Source: UBA1431 sp002329665 (GTDB lineage Bacteria > Bacillota > Clostridia > Christensenellales > UBA1431). Taken from it: DNA of 64,000 nucleotides. Shown in pieces: positions 43,410-52,312 of the stretch. Positions within the stretch are counted from its first letter, which is position 1; each line of letters opens with the position of its first letter. The translations under genes and the position numbers were made by a program. The notes under the pieces are model-generated. The model ran no database searches. It saw nothing but the letters and a program-made list of their open reading frames with translations, and had not been told where the DNA came from. The stretch is taken from assembly GCA_040772545.1 (NCBI GenBank), contig JAXGXY010000001.1, forward strand, positions 186,001 through 250,000. Direction: 5' to 3'.

Positions 43410-44624
43410 ATGGTCAGTAAACGGAGCGCGCAGGTTTTCTTGATCCTGCTGCTGTCGGTCGTCTTTTTCCTCAGCGTTTTCTCCGCCTTCGCCTATCCCG
43501 ACCAGCCTTCCGACACGGGGGCGCACATCCGCAAGCTCGAAGGCATCATGGAGGGCAAAACGGCCTCGGCCTATCCGCTGATGTATTTCTCGGCCGGGTT
43601 GATACACCGGGCTTTCGACCTGCCCCTCGAGATAGCTTTCGGCATCCTCATGGGGCTGTGTTCCGTACTGACCCTGTTCGTCCTCTACTGGCTGTTCATA
43701 AGAAACGCCGGCTGCCCCATGATCGTCGCCTTCCTTGCCGCGCTGTGCGTATCGGTCATCCTCCACGTCTATATCCCGGGCGGGGGCATGGAACTGTATT
43801 ACGGGCAGGGGGGAGGGAACGCATGGCACAATCCTTCGACCACCGCGATGAAGCCTTTCGCGGTCGTTTCTTTCATCGCGTTTGCCATGCTCCTGGACAA
43901 GTCGGCAAGGAAAAAGGGCGAAGAGGGGCGGATGCGCCTTTTAAATGACGAAGGCTGCCCGGAGAATATGCTGATCGCCGTGTTCTTCGCGGCAACGGTC
44001 CTCGGCATTCTGGCCAAGCCGAGTTTCGCCTTCGGCTTCGTGATAGCCGGCGCGGTCATGATGCTCATCAGGATACGGCATATCGACAGGAAGCTTTTCG
44101 CCGCGATGCTCTTCACCGCCGTCGTCCTTTGCTGCCTGCTTTTATGGCAGTCCTCGGCGCTGTTCGCCGAGGGCGGGAAACACAGCGGAGGGCTTATTTT
44201 CTCGCCCGCGCGCGCGTTCTACTTCATCAGCCTTTCCACCCGCAGCGTGCCTATATCCGTTGCCTCGCATCTGCTGTACCCCGCCGCCATGCTCGCGCTG
44301 TTTTATAAAGACATACGGCCGCTGAAAAACAATCTCTACCTGACGGCCTGGGTTTTCTACATCGTGTCGATGCTGATCTTCTTCTCGGTCTCCGAGGCGA
44401 CAAACCCGCATTATATGAATATCGGCTGGACGAGGGGCATCGCCATATTCACGCTGCAGACGGCGACGACGCTGGAATTCGTCAGAAGCATAGGACGAAG
44501 AAAAGAGCGTTCGGAATCCGGGCCGAAACAGAAGCGGCGATACGACATCCGCCTGGGCGCCGTTTTCGTCTGCTTTCTGCTTCAGGTCGTGCCGGGAGTG
44601 GTCTGGCTGTATTCGTTCATATAG
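43410..44624 (+). CDS. Polytopic membrane protein, GT-C-like, tandem copy 2
   Basis: A 404-residue paralogue of the preceding gene, alignable end to end: FLSVFSAFAYPDQPSDTGAHI, GIMEGKTASAYPLMY, YYGQGGGNAWHNPSTTAMK, GGLIFSPARAFY and the C-terminal YDIRLGAVF. Conserved residues cluster in the first loop and in the YYGQGGGNAW region, which are the best active-site candidates. ATG at 43410 is preferred (AGGGG upstream); GTG at 43401 is possible. Together they form a tandem duplication between lysC and serA. Function unknown; a role in decorating an envelope polymer is plausible. Confidence 0.65.
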   Translation: MVSKRSAQVFLILLLSVVFFLSVFSAFAYPDQPSDTGAHIRKLEGIMEGKTASAYPLMYFSAGLIHRAFDLPLEIAFGILMGLCSVLTLFVLYWLFIRNAGCPMIVAFLAALCVSVILHVYIPGGGMELYYGQGGGNAWHNPSTTAMKPFAVVSFIAFAMLLDKSARKKGEEGRMRLLNDEGCPENMLIAVFFAATVLGILAKPSFAFGFVIAGAVMMLIRIRHIDRKLFAAMLFTAVVLCCLLLWQSSALFAEGGKHSGGLIFSPARAFYFISLSTRSVPISVASHLLYPAAMLALFYKDIRPLKNNLYLTAWVFYIVSMLIFFSVSEATNPHYMNIGWTRGIAIFTLQTATTLEFVRSIGRRKERSESGPKQKRRYDIRLGAVFVCFLLQVVPGVVWLYSFI

Positions 44625-44687
44625 CCGGAAACGCCGGATTTCGATGCCATGCCGAGGCATAAGGGGATTATGCTGTAACCCGAAAAA

Positions 44688-44711
44688 AAACGGCGCCGTC
44701 TGGCGCCGTTT
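44688..44711 (-). terminator. Terminator after serA
   Basis: AAACGGCGCC (44688-44697) and GGCGCCGTTT (44702-44711) form a 10-bp stem with a 4-nt loop. On the minus strand it is followed by eight T's (44690-44683), so it mainly ends the serC-serA transcript. Confidence 0.85.
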
Positions 44712-44759
44712 GTGCTGGCTATCGCTGGGAACGTCCGGCGTTTTAGGGTTTTTTTGCGT

Positions 44760-45923
44760 TCACATCGACCGGACGCGCAGCACGCCCTCGATGTTCCGTA
44801 TCCTGCCCACGCCGTCCGGGCACAACGGGTCGTCGAGCGCGAAGAGGGAATAGGCGAGTTCGCCCGAACTCTTGTTTATCATGTCGCCGATGTTGATGTT
44901 GTAGTCGCTTAGGACCGACGCGAACTGGCTGACCATGTGCGGGATGTTTTTATGCAGCACGCAGAGGCGGAACTGGCTGGTGGTAAGCAGTTCGCAGTTG
45001 GGCAGGTTGACGGAGTTGCGTATGTCCCCGGTCTCGAAGAAGGACCGGAGCTGCTGCGCCGCCATGGACGCGCAGTTTTCCTCCGACTCGGGCGTGGACG
45101 CTCCCAGATGGGGTATCGCGATGACCTTTTCGTGCCCCAGAAGCTCGTCGACGGGAAAATCCGTGATGTAGTGGCTCAGCCGTCCCTTGTCGAGTGCCTC
45201 GAGGACGTCATGGCTATTGACGATGTTGTCGCGCGAGAAGTTGAGAAGGAAGCTCCCCGGCTTGAAACGCTTGAAGATTTCGGCGTTGAAGAGGTTGCGC
45301 GTCTTTTCGATGAGCGGCACGTGGATCGTGATATAATCGCAGCGGGAAACCAGCGCCTCGAGGTTGAGCGCGCGGGTCACGTTGCTGGACAGCCCCCAGG
45401 CCGACTCGACGGAGATGAACGGGTCGTAGCCCATGACCTCCATGCCGATGGTCGTGGCGTCGTTGGCCACCATCACGCCGATCGATCCGAGGCCGACGAC
45501 GCCGAGCTTCTTGCCCTTGAGTTCCGGTCCGACGAACTGCCGCTTGCCCCTTTCGACCAGTTCCGGGACCTCGTCGCCCTTGCCCTTGAGCGACTGCACC
45601 CAGTCCATCGCCGGTATGATGTTGCGCGAGACGAAGAACATCGAGGCGAGCACGAGTTCCTTCACCGCGTTTGCGTTGGCGCCCGGCGTGTTGAACACCG
45701 CGATGCCGCGCTCGGTGCAGGCGGCTATCGGGACGTTGTTCACGCCCACGCCCGCGCGCGCTATGGCGAGGAGGTTGTCGTTGAATTCGATGTCGTGGCA
45801 GCTTGCGCTGCGCACCAGGATCGCGTCGGGCTTTTCCACGTCGGGCGAGACGAGGTATTTTTCCTGGGGCAGGTGGTTGTATATGATGGTCGATATTTGG
45901 TTGAGCGTCTTGATTTTTATCAT
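44760..45923 (-). CDS. serA: D-3-phosphoglycerate dehydrogenase
   Basis: A 387-residue enzyme that oxidises 3-phosphoglycerate, the first step of serine synthesis. The NAD-binding loop is GLGSIGV (about 143-149). The active-site Arg is in LNFSRDNIVN, a clostridial variant of the usual NTARG, and His is in IPHLGAST. A C-terminal ACT-like domain (about 315-387) begins at the QFRLCVLHKNIP segment. It follows serC by 13 bases and ends in a strong terminator. No serB is visible. Confidence 0.93.
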   Translation of the reverse strand: MIKIKTLNQISTIIYNHLPQEKYLVSPDVEKPDAILVRSASCHDIEFNDNLLAIARAGVGVNNVPIAACTERGIAVFNTPGANANAVKELVLASMFFVSRNIIPAMDWVQSLKGKGDEVPELVERGKRQFVGPELKGKKLGVVGLGSIGVMVANDATTIGMEVMGYDPFISVESAWGLSSNVTRALNLEALVSRCDYITIHVPLIEKTRNLFNAEIFKRFKPGSFLLNFSRDNIVNSHDVLEALDKGRLSHYITDFPVDELLGHEKVIAIPHLGASTPESEENCASMAAQQLRSFFETGDIRNSVNLPNCELLTTSQFRLCVLHKNIPHMVSQFASVLSDYNINIGDMINKSSGELAYSLFALDDPLCPDGVGRIRNIEGVLRVRSM

Positions 45924-45936
45924 GATGGTTCCTCCG

Positions 45937-47019
45937 TTAACCGTTGTTCGACTCGAACCGCTGCATGAAAGCGATCAATGCTTTCACGCCTTCTTCCGGC
46001 ATCGCGTTGTAGATGCAGGCGCGGACGCCGCCCACCGAGCGGTGCCCCTTGAGGTTGACCAGGCCGCTCTTTTCCGCTTCCGAGACGAATTCCTCGGTGA
46101 GTTCTTTGGTCGGCAGCAGGAAGGGCACGCACATGAGCGAACGGTCCTGTCTGTCGGCCGTGCCCGTGTAGAGCGAAGAATTGTCGATGAAATCGTAGAG
46201 CAGAGCGGCCTTGTGCCTGTTGGCCTGTTCGATCGCCGTCACGCCGCCCAGGCCGTCGAGCCACTCGAACACGAGTTTGGCCATGTATATTGCGAACGTC
46301 GGCGGGGTGTTGTACAGGGACCCGGCCTTGTCGTGCGTGGCGTAGTCCAGCATGAACGGCGTTTTGGGCATCGCGTTTCCGATAAGGTCCTTGCGTACGA
46401 TGACGATCGTGAGGCCCGCGGGGCCTATGTTCTTCTGCGCGCCGGCGTAGATCAGCCCGAAGCGCCCCACGTCGCGCTCCTGCGCCAGGATGTCCGACGA
46501 GGCGTCCGCGACCAGGGGGACGTTGCCGGTGTCGGGCAGGCCGGTGTAGCGCGTCCCGCAGATCGTGTTGTTGGTGGTGATGTGCACGTACGCGGCGCCC
46601 GGGTCGAACGCGCCTTTTTCAAGCTTGGGCACGTAAGCAAAATTCCTGTCCTCGGAGGAAGCCGCCACGTTGATTTCCCCGTACGTTTTCGCCTGTTCGA
46701 TCGCCTTTTTCGCCCACACGCCGGTCTTGACGTAGTCCGCCCTGCCTTTTTTGCCCATCAGGTTCATCGGCACCGCGGCGAACTGCAGCGATGCTCCGCC
46801 CTGCAGAAAAAGCACGCTGTACGTGTCGGGGATGCGCATCAGACGGCGAAGCATTTCCTCGGCGCCAGATATGATCTCCTCGAACATCGCGCTGCGGTGG
46901 CTCATCTCCATCACCGACATGCCGTGGCCTTCGTGGGCCAAAAGCTCGCTCTGCGCCTTTTTCAGCACCGGCAACGGCATCGTGGCCGGCCCCGCCGAGA
47001 AATTGTACACCCTTTCCAT
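45937..47019 (-). CDS. serC: Phosphoserine aminotransferase
   Basis: The 360-residue PLP-dependent class V aminotransferase converts 3-phosphohydroxypyruvate to phosphoserine. Seen are NFSAGPATMP at the N-terminus, LQGGASLQF, and the PLP-lysine region YAGAQKNIGPAG (about 190-201, Lys196). ATG at 47019 is supported by AGGAGGG 6 bases upstream and by the family start; an upstream in-frame extension is rejected. serC and serA make a two-gene serine operon with its own promoter. Confidence 0.95.
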   Translation of the reverse strand: MERVYNFSAGPATMPLPVLKKAQSELLAHEGHGMSVMEMSHRSAMFEEIISGAEEMLRRLMRIPDTYSVLFLQGGASLQFAAVPMNLMGKKGRADYVKTGVWAKKAIEQAKTYGEINVAASSEDRNFAYVPKLEKGAFDPGAAYVHITTNNTICGTRYTGLPDTGNVPLVADASSDILAQERDVGRFGLIYAGAQKNIGPAGLTIVIVRKDLIGNAMPKTPFMLDYATHDKAGSLYNTPPTFAIYMAKLVFEWLDGLGGVTAIEQANRHKAALLYDFIDNSSLYTGTADRQDRSLMCVPFLLPTKELTEEFVSEAEKSGLVNLKGHRSVGGVRACIYNAMPEEGVKALIAFMQRFESNNG

Positions 47020-47051
47020 TCGAACCCTCCTGAAGTAAGAAAATCTCAATA

Positions 47052-47109
47052 TGTTAATATTTTAACAGTTCTTTTTTGGCATTATATCCCGCGTTCTAAG
47101 AAAACACAA
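47052..47109 (-). promoter_or_regulatory. serC-serA promoter with downstream palindrome
   Basis: Minus strand TTGTGT (47109-47104), a 17-bp spacer and TATAAT (47086-47081). Just downstream lies TGTTAA-N4-TTAACA (47052-47067), a likely operator near the transcription start. Confidence 0.6.
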
Positions 47110-47218
47110 GCCGCAAAACGGACCGTGCGGCGTTTTGCGGGCAAAACCGACGGACAATGCCTTGCTTGGCCGACCGGATCGAATCCGGCGGGCGTTTCAG
47201 AATCGAGACGTAGCGCCA

Positions 47219-47246
47219 TTGACATTGCCGTATCTTCCCATATTAT
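47219..47246 (+). promoter_or_regulatory. Promoter for rarA
   Basis: TTGACA (47219-47224), a 16-bp spacer and TATTAT (47241-47246), 66 bases before the ATG at 47313. Confidence 0.65.
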
Positions 47247-47312
47247 GATTATAATAATATAAAAGCATGCCCGATGCAAAGGATTTTACGTTCCGAGAGG
47301 CAGGGAGTGGAA

Positions 47313-48653
47313 ATGGACTTATTCACGGCAAACACGGACAGGCTCGCGCCGCTGGCCGACCGCATGCGGCCCGCCACGCTCGACGCGTTCGTGGGTCAGG
47401 AGCATATCGTGGGGCCGGGGCGGCTGCTTCGCCGCGCGATCGAGACGGATTCGCTGACCTCGTCGATCTTCTTCGGGCCGCCGGGCACGGGGAAGACGAC
47501 GCTCGCCTACATCATCGCGCAGTCCACCGGCGCGGCGTTCGTAAAGCTCAACGCGGTCACGTCGGGCGTAAAGGAAGTGCGCGCGGTGATCGAGGAGGCC
47601 GAGAACAGGCTCAAGCTGTATCAGAAGGCGACCTACCTGCTGCTCGACGAATGCCACCGCTGGTCGCGCACGCAGTCCGATTCCATCCTGCCCGCGATCG
47701 AAAAGGGCGTTATCCGCTTCATCGGCTCGACCACCGAAAACCCGTTCGTTTCGATGTCGGGCGCCATCGTGAGCCGGTGCAGGCTCTTCGAATTCCATCC
47801 CCTGAGCAAGGACGACGTGAAAAATACGGTACAAAGGGCCGTTATTGACGAGGAGAACGGCCTGGGCAAGCTCCGCCTGCGCCTTGAGCCCGACGCGCTC
47901 GATCACATCGCGAACCTGGCCAACGGGGACGCCAGGAGCGCGCTGAACGCCCTGGAACTCGCGGCGCTTACGACGAAGCCGGACGACAGCGGGGTGATCG
48001 TGATCGACCTTGGCGTTGCCGAGGAGTCCATACAGCACCGCGCCGCCCCCTGCGACGACACGCAGTTCTACGACATGCTCAGCGCTTTTTGCAAGAGCCT
48101 TCGGGGGTCGGACGCGGACGCGGCGCTTTTGTGGTTCGCGCGCCTCATACAGGCGGGCGTGGACGCGCGCGTGATCGCGCGGCGGATCATCGCGCACGCC
48201 TCAGAGGACGTGGGGCTGGCCAACCCCGCCGCGATGGTGCAGGCCGTGACGGCGGCGCAGGCGGTGGAGCTGATCGGCATGCCCGAGGCGCGCCTGTCGC
48301 TGGCGCAGGCCATCATCTTCGTCTGCGAGTCCCATAAGTCCAATTCCGTCGTGGTGGCTATCGACAAAGCGATCGCGGACGCGCGCGACAGGGTCAACGA
48401 GCCCGTTCCCCTGCACCTGAGGGACACGAGCTACAGGGGGGCCGAAAAACTGGGCAACGGCAGGGGCTACAAGTACGCGCACGACTTCCCGGGGCATTAC
48501 GTCGTGCAGCAGTACGTCCCCGACGACATGGTCGGGCGCGTGTACTACCGCCCGAGCGACCAGGGACAGGAACAGAAGATACGCGAGAACAGGAAATCGC
48601 GCAGGCGGTACGGGGAAACATCCAAGCCGCCGGGGGAAGAGGCCGACCGATAA
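47313..48653 (+). CDS. rarA: Replication-associated recombination protein A (RarA/MgsA), AAA+ ATPase
   Basis: A 446-residue AAA+ ATPase related to clamp loaders that acts at stalled replication forks. It shows ADRMRPATLDAFVGQEH at the N-terminus, Walker A GPPGTGKTT (about 53), Walker B LLLDECHRW (about 110), sensor 1 GSTTENP (about 137) and the family-typical MP-EAR-LAQA segment near 325. The C-terminal tetramerisation domain contains YKYAHDFPGHYV-like residues. ATG at 47313 is chosen with GGGAGTGG upstream; an upstream in-frame start adds 13 residues. It ends 200 bases before the ileS promoter. Confidence 0.94.
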   Translation: MDLFTANTDRLAPLADRMRPATLDAFVGQEHIVGPGRLLRRAIETDSLTSSIFFGPPGTGKTTLAYIIAQSTGAAFVKLNAVTSGVKEVRAVIEEAENRLKLYQKATYLLLDECHRWSRTQSDSILPAIEKGVIRFIGSTTENPFVSMSGAIVSRCRLFEFHPLSKDDVKNTVQRAVIDEENGLGKLRLRLEPDALDHIANLANGDARSALNALELAALTTKPDDSGVIVIDLGVAEESIQHRAAPCDDTQFYDMLSAFCKSLRGSDADAALLWFARLIQAGVDARVIARRIIAHASEDVGLANPAAMVQAVTAAQAVELIGMPEARLSLAQAIIFVCESHKSNSVVVAIDKAIADARDRVNEPVPLHLRDTSYRGAEKLGNGRGYKYAHDFPGHYVVQQYVPDDMVGRVYYRPSDQGQEQKIRENRKSRRRYGETSKPPGEEADR

Positions 48654-48850
48654 ACGCCGACAAAGCCCGGTAGCGGCGGGGAGACGGGGCGGGCGGCCGT
48701 CTTCCGGCAGTTTCCGTTGGCCTTTTCGGGACGTCGCTGCGCCGTAAACGGCCTGAAAACGAGGCGTGCCGTACGGGGCGCGCTTCGGCAGCCTTTCGCT
48801 CCTTCCCCGGCGAGTGCAGGTTGCGGGAGCGTAACTTTCAAACCGGCGGG

Positions 48851-48879
48851 TTTACAAACGGGTTTTGCTGGCCTATAAT
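48851..48879 (+). promoter_or_regulatory. Promoter for ileS
   Basis: TTTACA (48851-48856), a 17-bp spacer and a perfect TATAAT (48874-48879), directly upstream of the T-box leader. Confidence 0.75.
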
Positions 48880-48885
48880 AATAGT

Positions 48886-49161
48886 CTGTACAGATGTAAA
48901 AGCGATGCAGGAGAGCGCGGTTTCACGGTCCTGTGAAAAGCGAGGCGGGGAAGGTGCGAGCCCGCCGGCAGGCGAAAACGCGTATCGCTCCGAAGCTGCG
49001 CGGCCGAAAAAGGAGTAAGGCGCGCCGGTTTGCCGCCGTTACCGGGGCTGGCACCGTTTCGGTGCGGCGAGCGGGGCGCTCTTTCGGGCGCCAACATAGG
49101 TGGTACCGCGAAAACAGCTTTTATGAGCCTTTCGTCCTATACGGAAGGCTTTGGTTATTTT
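48886..49161 (+). promoter_or_regulatory. T-box riboswitch controlling ileS, isoleucine type
   Basis: The leader carries the T-box sequence AGGTGGTACCGCG (49098-49110), whose bulge pairs with the NCCA end of uncharged tRNA. Stem I features include AGGAGAGCG and the distal GGTGCGAG element (48953-48960). The likely specifier triplet ATC (48984-48986, Ile) precedes CGCTCCGAA, the 3' strand of Stem I. The terminator is GCCTTTCGT (49127-49135) with ACGGAAGGC (49141-49149) and a T-rich tail to 49161; the CGTCCT in its loop side can pair with AGG of the T-box to form the antiterminator. Confidence 0.9.
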
Positions 49162-49188
49162 AAGGGTGAACGTATCTGGAGGGACGAC

Positions 49189-52100
49189 ATGCATAAAAAA
49201 GTAGAAACCGGCCTGAACTTCGTCGAGCGGGAGAAGCAAGTGCTCCGGTTCTGGCAGTCGAACCACGTGTTCGAGAAATGCACGAAAGCGCGGGAGGGGG
49301 CGGAGCCGTTCACGTTCTACGACGGGCCGCCGACCGCCAACGGCCGCCCGCATATCGGGCACATCCTCACGCGCTGCATCAAGGACCTTATTCCCCGTTA
49401 CAGGTCGATGAAAGGCTACGACGTCATGCGCAAGGCCGGCTGGGATACCCACGGGCTTCCCGTCGAGCTCGAGGTGGAAAGGCAGCTGGGCCTGGACGGG
49501 AAAGAGCAGATCGAGGCGCACGGCGTGGAGGAATTCATCGCGGAATGCAAGAAGTCCGTCTGGAAATACAAGGAAGAATGGGAGCGCATGAGCGAGCGCG
49601 TCGGCTTCTGGGCCGACATGGAATCGCCGTACATCACCTACGAGAACGACTATATCGAGTCGGTCTGGTGGTCGTTGAAGCGCATCCACGAAGAAGGGCT
49701 GTTATACAAGGGGCATAAGGTCGTGCCTTACTGCCCGCGCTGCGGCACGGCGCTTTCCTCCCACGAGGTGGCGCAGGGATACCAGGACGTCACCGAGGAT
49801 TCGCTGTTTGTGAGATTCAGGCTTAAAGGCCAAAAAGACACGTATTTCCTGGCCTGGACGACGACGCCCTGGACGCTGCCGTCCAACGTGGCGCTCTGCG
49901 TCAACCCGAAGGAAGAATACGCCTGCGCCGAAAAAGACGGCGAAAGGCTGATCCTGGCCAGTGCGCTGGTCGGGCCGGTGCTGGGGGAGGACGCAAAGAC
50001 CGTCTGGACAAAGCCGGGCAAGGCCCTCGAAGGGCTCGAGTACCAGCCGCTCTTCGACTTTCAGACCGCCGACAAGAAGGCGTGGTTCGTGGTCTCCGAC
50101 CCGTTCGTGACGCTCGAGGAAGGGAGCGGCATCGTGCATATGGCGCCGGCGTTCGGCGAGGACGACGCGCGCGTGTGCAACGAAAACGGCCTGCCGTTCG
50201 TGCAGTGGGTCGACGAGCGCGGGCTCTTCAGGGAGGGCACGCCCTGGGCCGGGATGTTCGTGAAGGAGGCGGACCAATACATCACGCAGGCGCTGGAAGG
50301 CGCCGGCCTGCTGCTTAAAAGCCTCCGGTACACGCATAGCTACCCGTTTTGCTGGCGGTGCGACACGCCGCTTCTGTACTACGCGCGCTCGACGTGGTTC
50401 ATCCGCATGACGGCGCTTCGAGACAAGCTGCTTCGGAACAACGAGGGCATCAACTGGCTTCCCGAACACATCAAGGCGGGACGCATGGGCAATTTCCTCG
50501 AAAACGTGGTGGACTGGGGCCTTTCGAGGGAACGATACTGGGGGACGCCGCTGCCGGTGTGGGAGTGCGGGTGCGGTCATATCCACGTGATCGGGTCGGT
50601 GGAGGAACTCAGGCGCATGAGCACGGTACCGCTCGGCGACATCGAGCTGCACAAGCCGTACATCGACCGCGTCGAGATCGCCTGCCCAGCATGCGGCCAG
50701 GCGATGCGCCGCGTGAGCGAGGTCATCGACTGCTGGTACGATTCGGGGGCCATGCCCTTTGCGCAGTGGCATTACCCGTTCGAGAACCGGGAGGAGTTTT
50801 TAAGGCGCTATCCCGCCAATTTCATCAGCGAGGCCGTGGACCAGACGCGCGGGTGGTTCTATACGCTCATGGCCATCTCCACCTGCCTGTTCGATAAAGT
50901 GTCCTTCGAGAACTGCATCGTGCTTGGGCACGTGCAGGACAAGGAAGGTCAGAAGATGTCCAAACACAAGGGCAACGTGGTGGACCCGTGGCAGGTGCTG
51001 GACCAACAGGGGGCCGACGCCGTCCGCTGGTATTTCTACAGCGCGTCGATGCCCTGGCTCCCCTGCCGGTATTCGGACGAGGCGGTCGCGGAGGGCCAGA
51101 GGAAGTTCATGGGCACGCTCTGGAACACGTACGCCTTCTATGTGCTCTACGCCAGGATAGACGGCTTCAACGCGTCGGAATACAGCCTCGAAGACTGCCA
51201 ACTCTCCCTGATGGACCGCTGGATCCTCTCGCGGCTGAGCACCGTGACCCGCGCCATAGACGGCTTCCTCGAAAACTACCGCATCACCGAGGCGGCCCGC
51301 GAGCTGGGCGCCTTCGTCGACGAGCTTTCCAACTGGTACGTGCGCCGCGGGCGCGAACGATACTGGGGCAGCGCGCTGTCCATGGACAAGAAGGCGGCGT
51401 TCATGACGCTCTACACAGTGCTGGAAGCCGTTGCCCGGCTTGCTGCGCCGTTCGTGCCGTTCATCGCGGAGGAAGTTTACCAGAACCTCGTGCGAGCCAT
51501 CGACCCCGGCGCCCCCGGGAGCGTGCACCTTTGCGCCTTTCCCGTCTGCGACGAAGCGCGCGTGGACGAGGCGCTGGAAAAGGACATGCAGACCGTCCTC
51601 TCGGTCGTGACGCTGGGGCGCGCGTGCAGGAACGCGTCGGGGATCAGAAACAGGCAGCCGCTGAGCACGATGTACGTGCAGGGCGTGGGCTCCCTGACCG
51701 AAGAGGCGCTCGCGATCATCGCGCAGGAATTGAACGTCAGGCGCGTGGTGTTCACCGAAGACGCGCGCGCGTTCATGGATTTCAGGATCAAACCGCAGTT
51801 GAAGACCCTCGGGCCGCGCTACGGCAAACTTTTGCCCGCGATCAGGGCGCATCTGGAGGCCGCCGACGGCGTGGCGGTGGTCGCGCAGCTTGAAAGCGGC
51901 GCGCCGTACACGTTCGAATTGAACGGCAGCCGGATCGAGCTGGGCAGGGACGACCTGCTGATCGAGACCGTCCACAGGGAAGGGTTCGTCGGCGAGACCG
52001 AGCACGGCGTGAGCGTGGTGCTGGACACCAACATAACACCCGAACTCCTCGAGGAAGGGTATATGCGCGAGATCGTGAGCAAGGTGCAGACCATGCGCAA

Positions 52101-52305
52101 GGAAGCAGGCTTCGAGGTGACCGACCACATCGAGCTGTATTACGAAGGCGCGGACGTGATAAAGGGGATCATGGAGAAATACGGGGACGCGATCCTTAAA
52201 GAGGTTCTCGGGGACCGGCTCGAACGCGGAATAGGGGGCGCGGACGCGAAGAAGGAATGGGACGTCAACGGCCAGCGCGTGACGCTGGGGATCAGGCGGA
52301 TATAG
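49189..52305 (+). CDS. ileS: Isoleucyl-tRNA synthetase
   Basis: The 1,038-residue class Ia synthetase has the HIGH motif as GRPHIGHIL (about 46), a CP1 editing domain with AWTTTPWTLPSN (about 225), the KMSKS motif as KMSKHKGN (about 590) and a long C-terminal region. Length and the KMSKHKGN form fit the eukaryote-like type 2 IleRS, a group known for low sensitivity to mupirocin; that property is inferred from class only. ATG at 49189 is preceded by TGGAGGG. Expression is predicted to rise when uncharged Ile-tRNA binds the T-box leader. A methyltransferase gene follows after 7 bases. Confidence 0.96.
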   Translation: MHKKVETGLNFVEREKQVLRFWQSNHVFEKCTKAREGAEPFTFYDGPPTANGRPHIGHILTRCIKDLIPRYRSMKGYDVMRKAGWDTHGLPVELEVERQLGLDGKEQIEAHGVEEFIAECKKSVWKYKEEWERMSERVGFWADMESPYITYENDYIESVWWSLKRIHEEGLLYKGHKVVPYCPRCGTALSSHEVAQGYQDVTEDSLFVRFRLKGQKDTYFLAWTTTPWTLPSNVALCVNPKEEYACAEKDGERLILASALVGPVLGEDAKTVWTKPGKALEGLEYQPLFDFQTADKKAWFVVSDPFVTLEEGSGIVHMAPAFGEDDARVCNENGLPFVQWVDERGLFREGTPWAGMFVKEADQYITQALEGAGLLLKSLRYTHSYPFCWRCDTPLLYYARSTWFIRMTALRDKLLRNNEGINWLPEHIKAGRMGNFLENVVDWGLSRERYWGTPLPVWECGCGHIHVIGSVEELRRMSTVPLGDIELHKPYIDRVEIACPACGQAMRRVSEVIDCWYDSGAMPFAQWHYPFENREEFLRRYPANFISEAVDQTRGWFYTLMAISTCLFDKVSFENCIVLGHVQDKEGQKMSKHKGNVVDPWQVLDQQGADAVRWYFYSASMPWLPCRYSDEAVAEGQRKFMGTLWNTYAFYVLYARIDGFNASEYSLEDCQLSLMDRWILSRLSTVTRAIDGFLENYRITEAARELGAFVDELSNWYVRRGRERYWGSALSMDKKAAFMTLYTVLEAVARLAAPFVPFIAEEVYQNLVRAIDPGAPGSVHLCAFPVCDEARVDEALEKDMQTVLSVVTLGRACRNASGIRNRQPLSTMYVQGVGSLTEEALAIIAQELNVRRVVFTEDARAFMDFRIKPQLKTLGPRYGKLLPAIRAHLEAADGVAVVAQLESGAPYTFELNGSRIELGRDDLLIETVHREGFVGETEHGVSVVLDTNITPELLEEGYMREIVSKVQTMRKEAGFEVTDHIELYYEGADVIKGIMEKYGDAILKEVLGDRLERGIGGADAKKEWDVNGQRVTLGIRRI

Positions 52306-52312
52306 GAAGATC

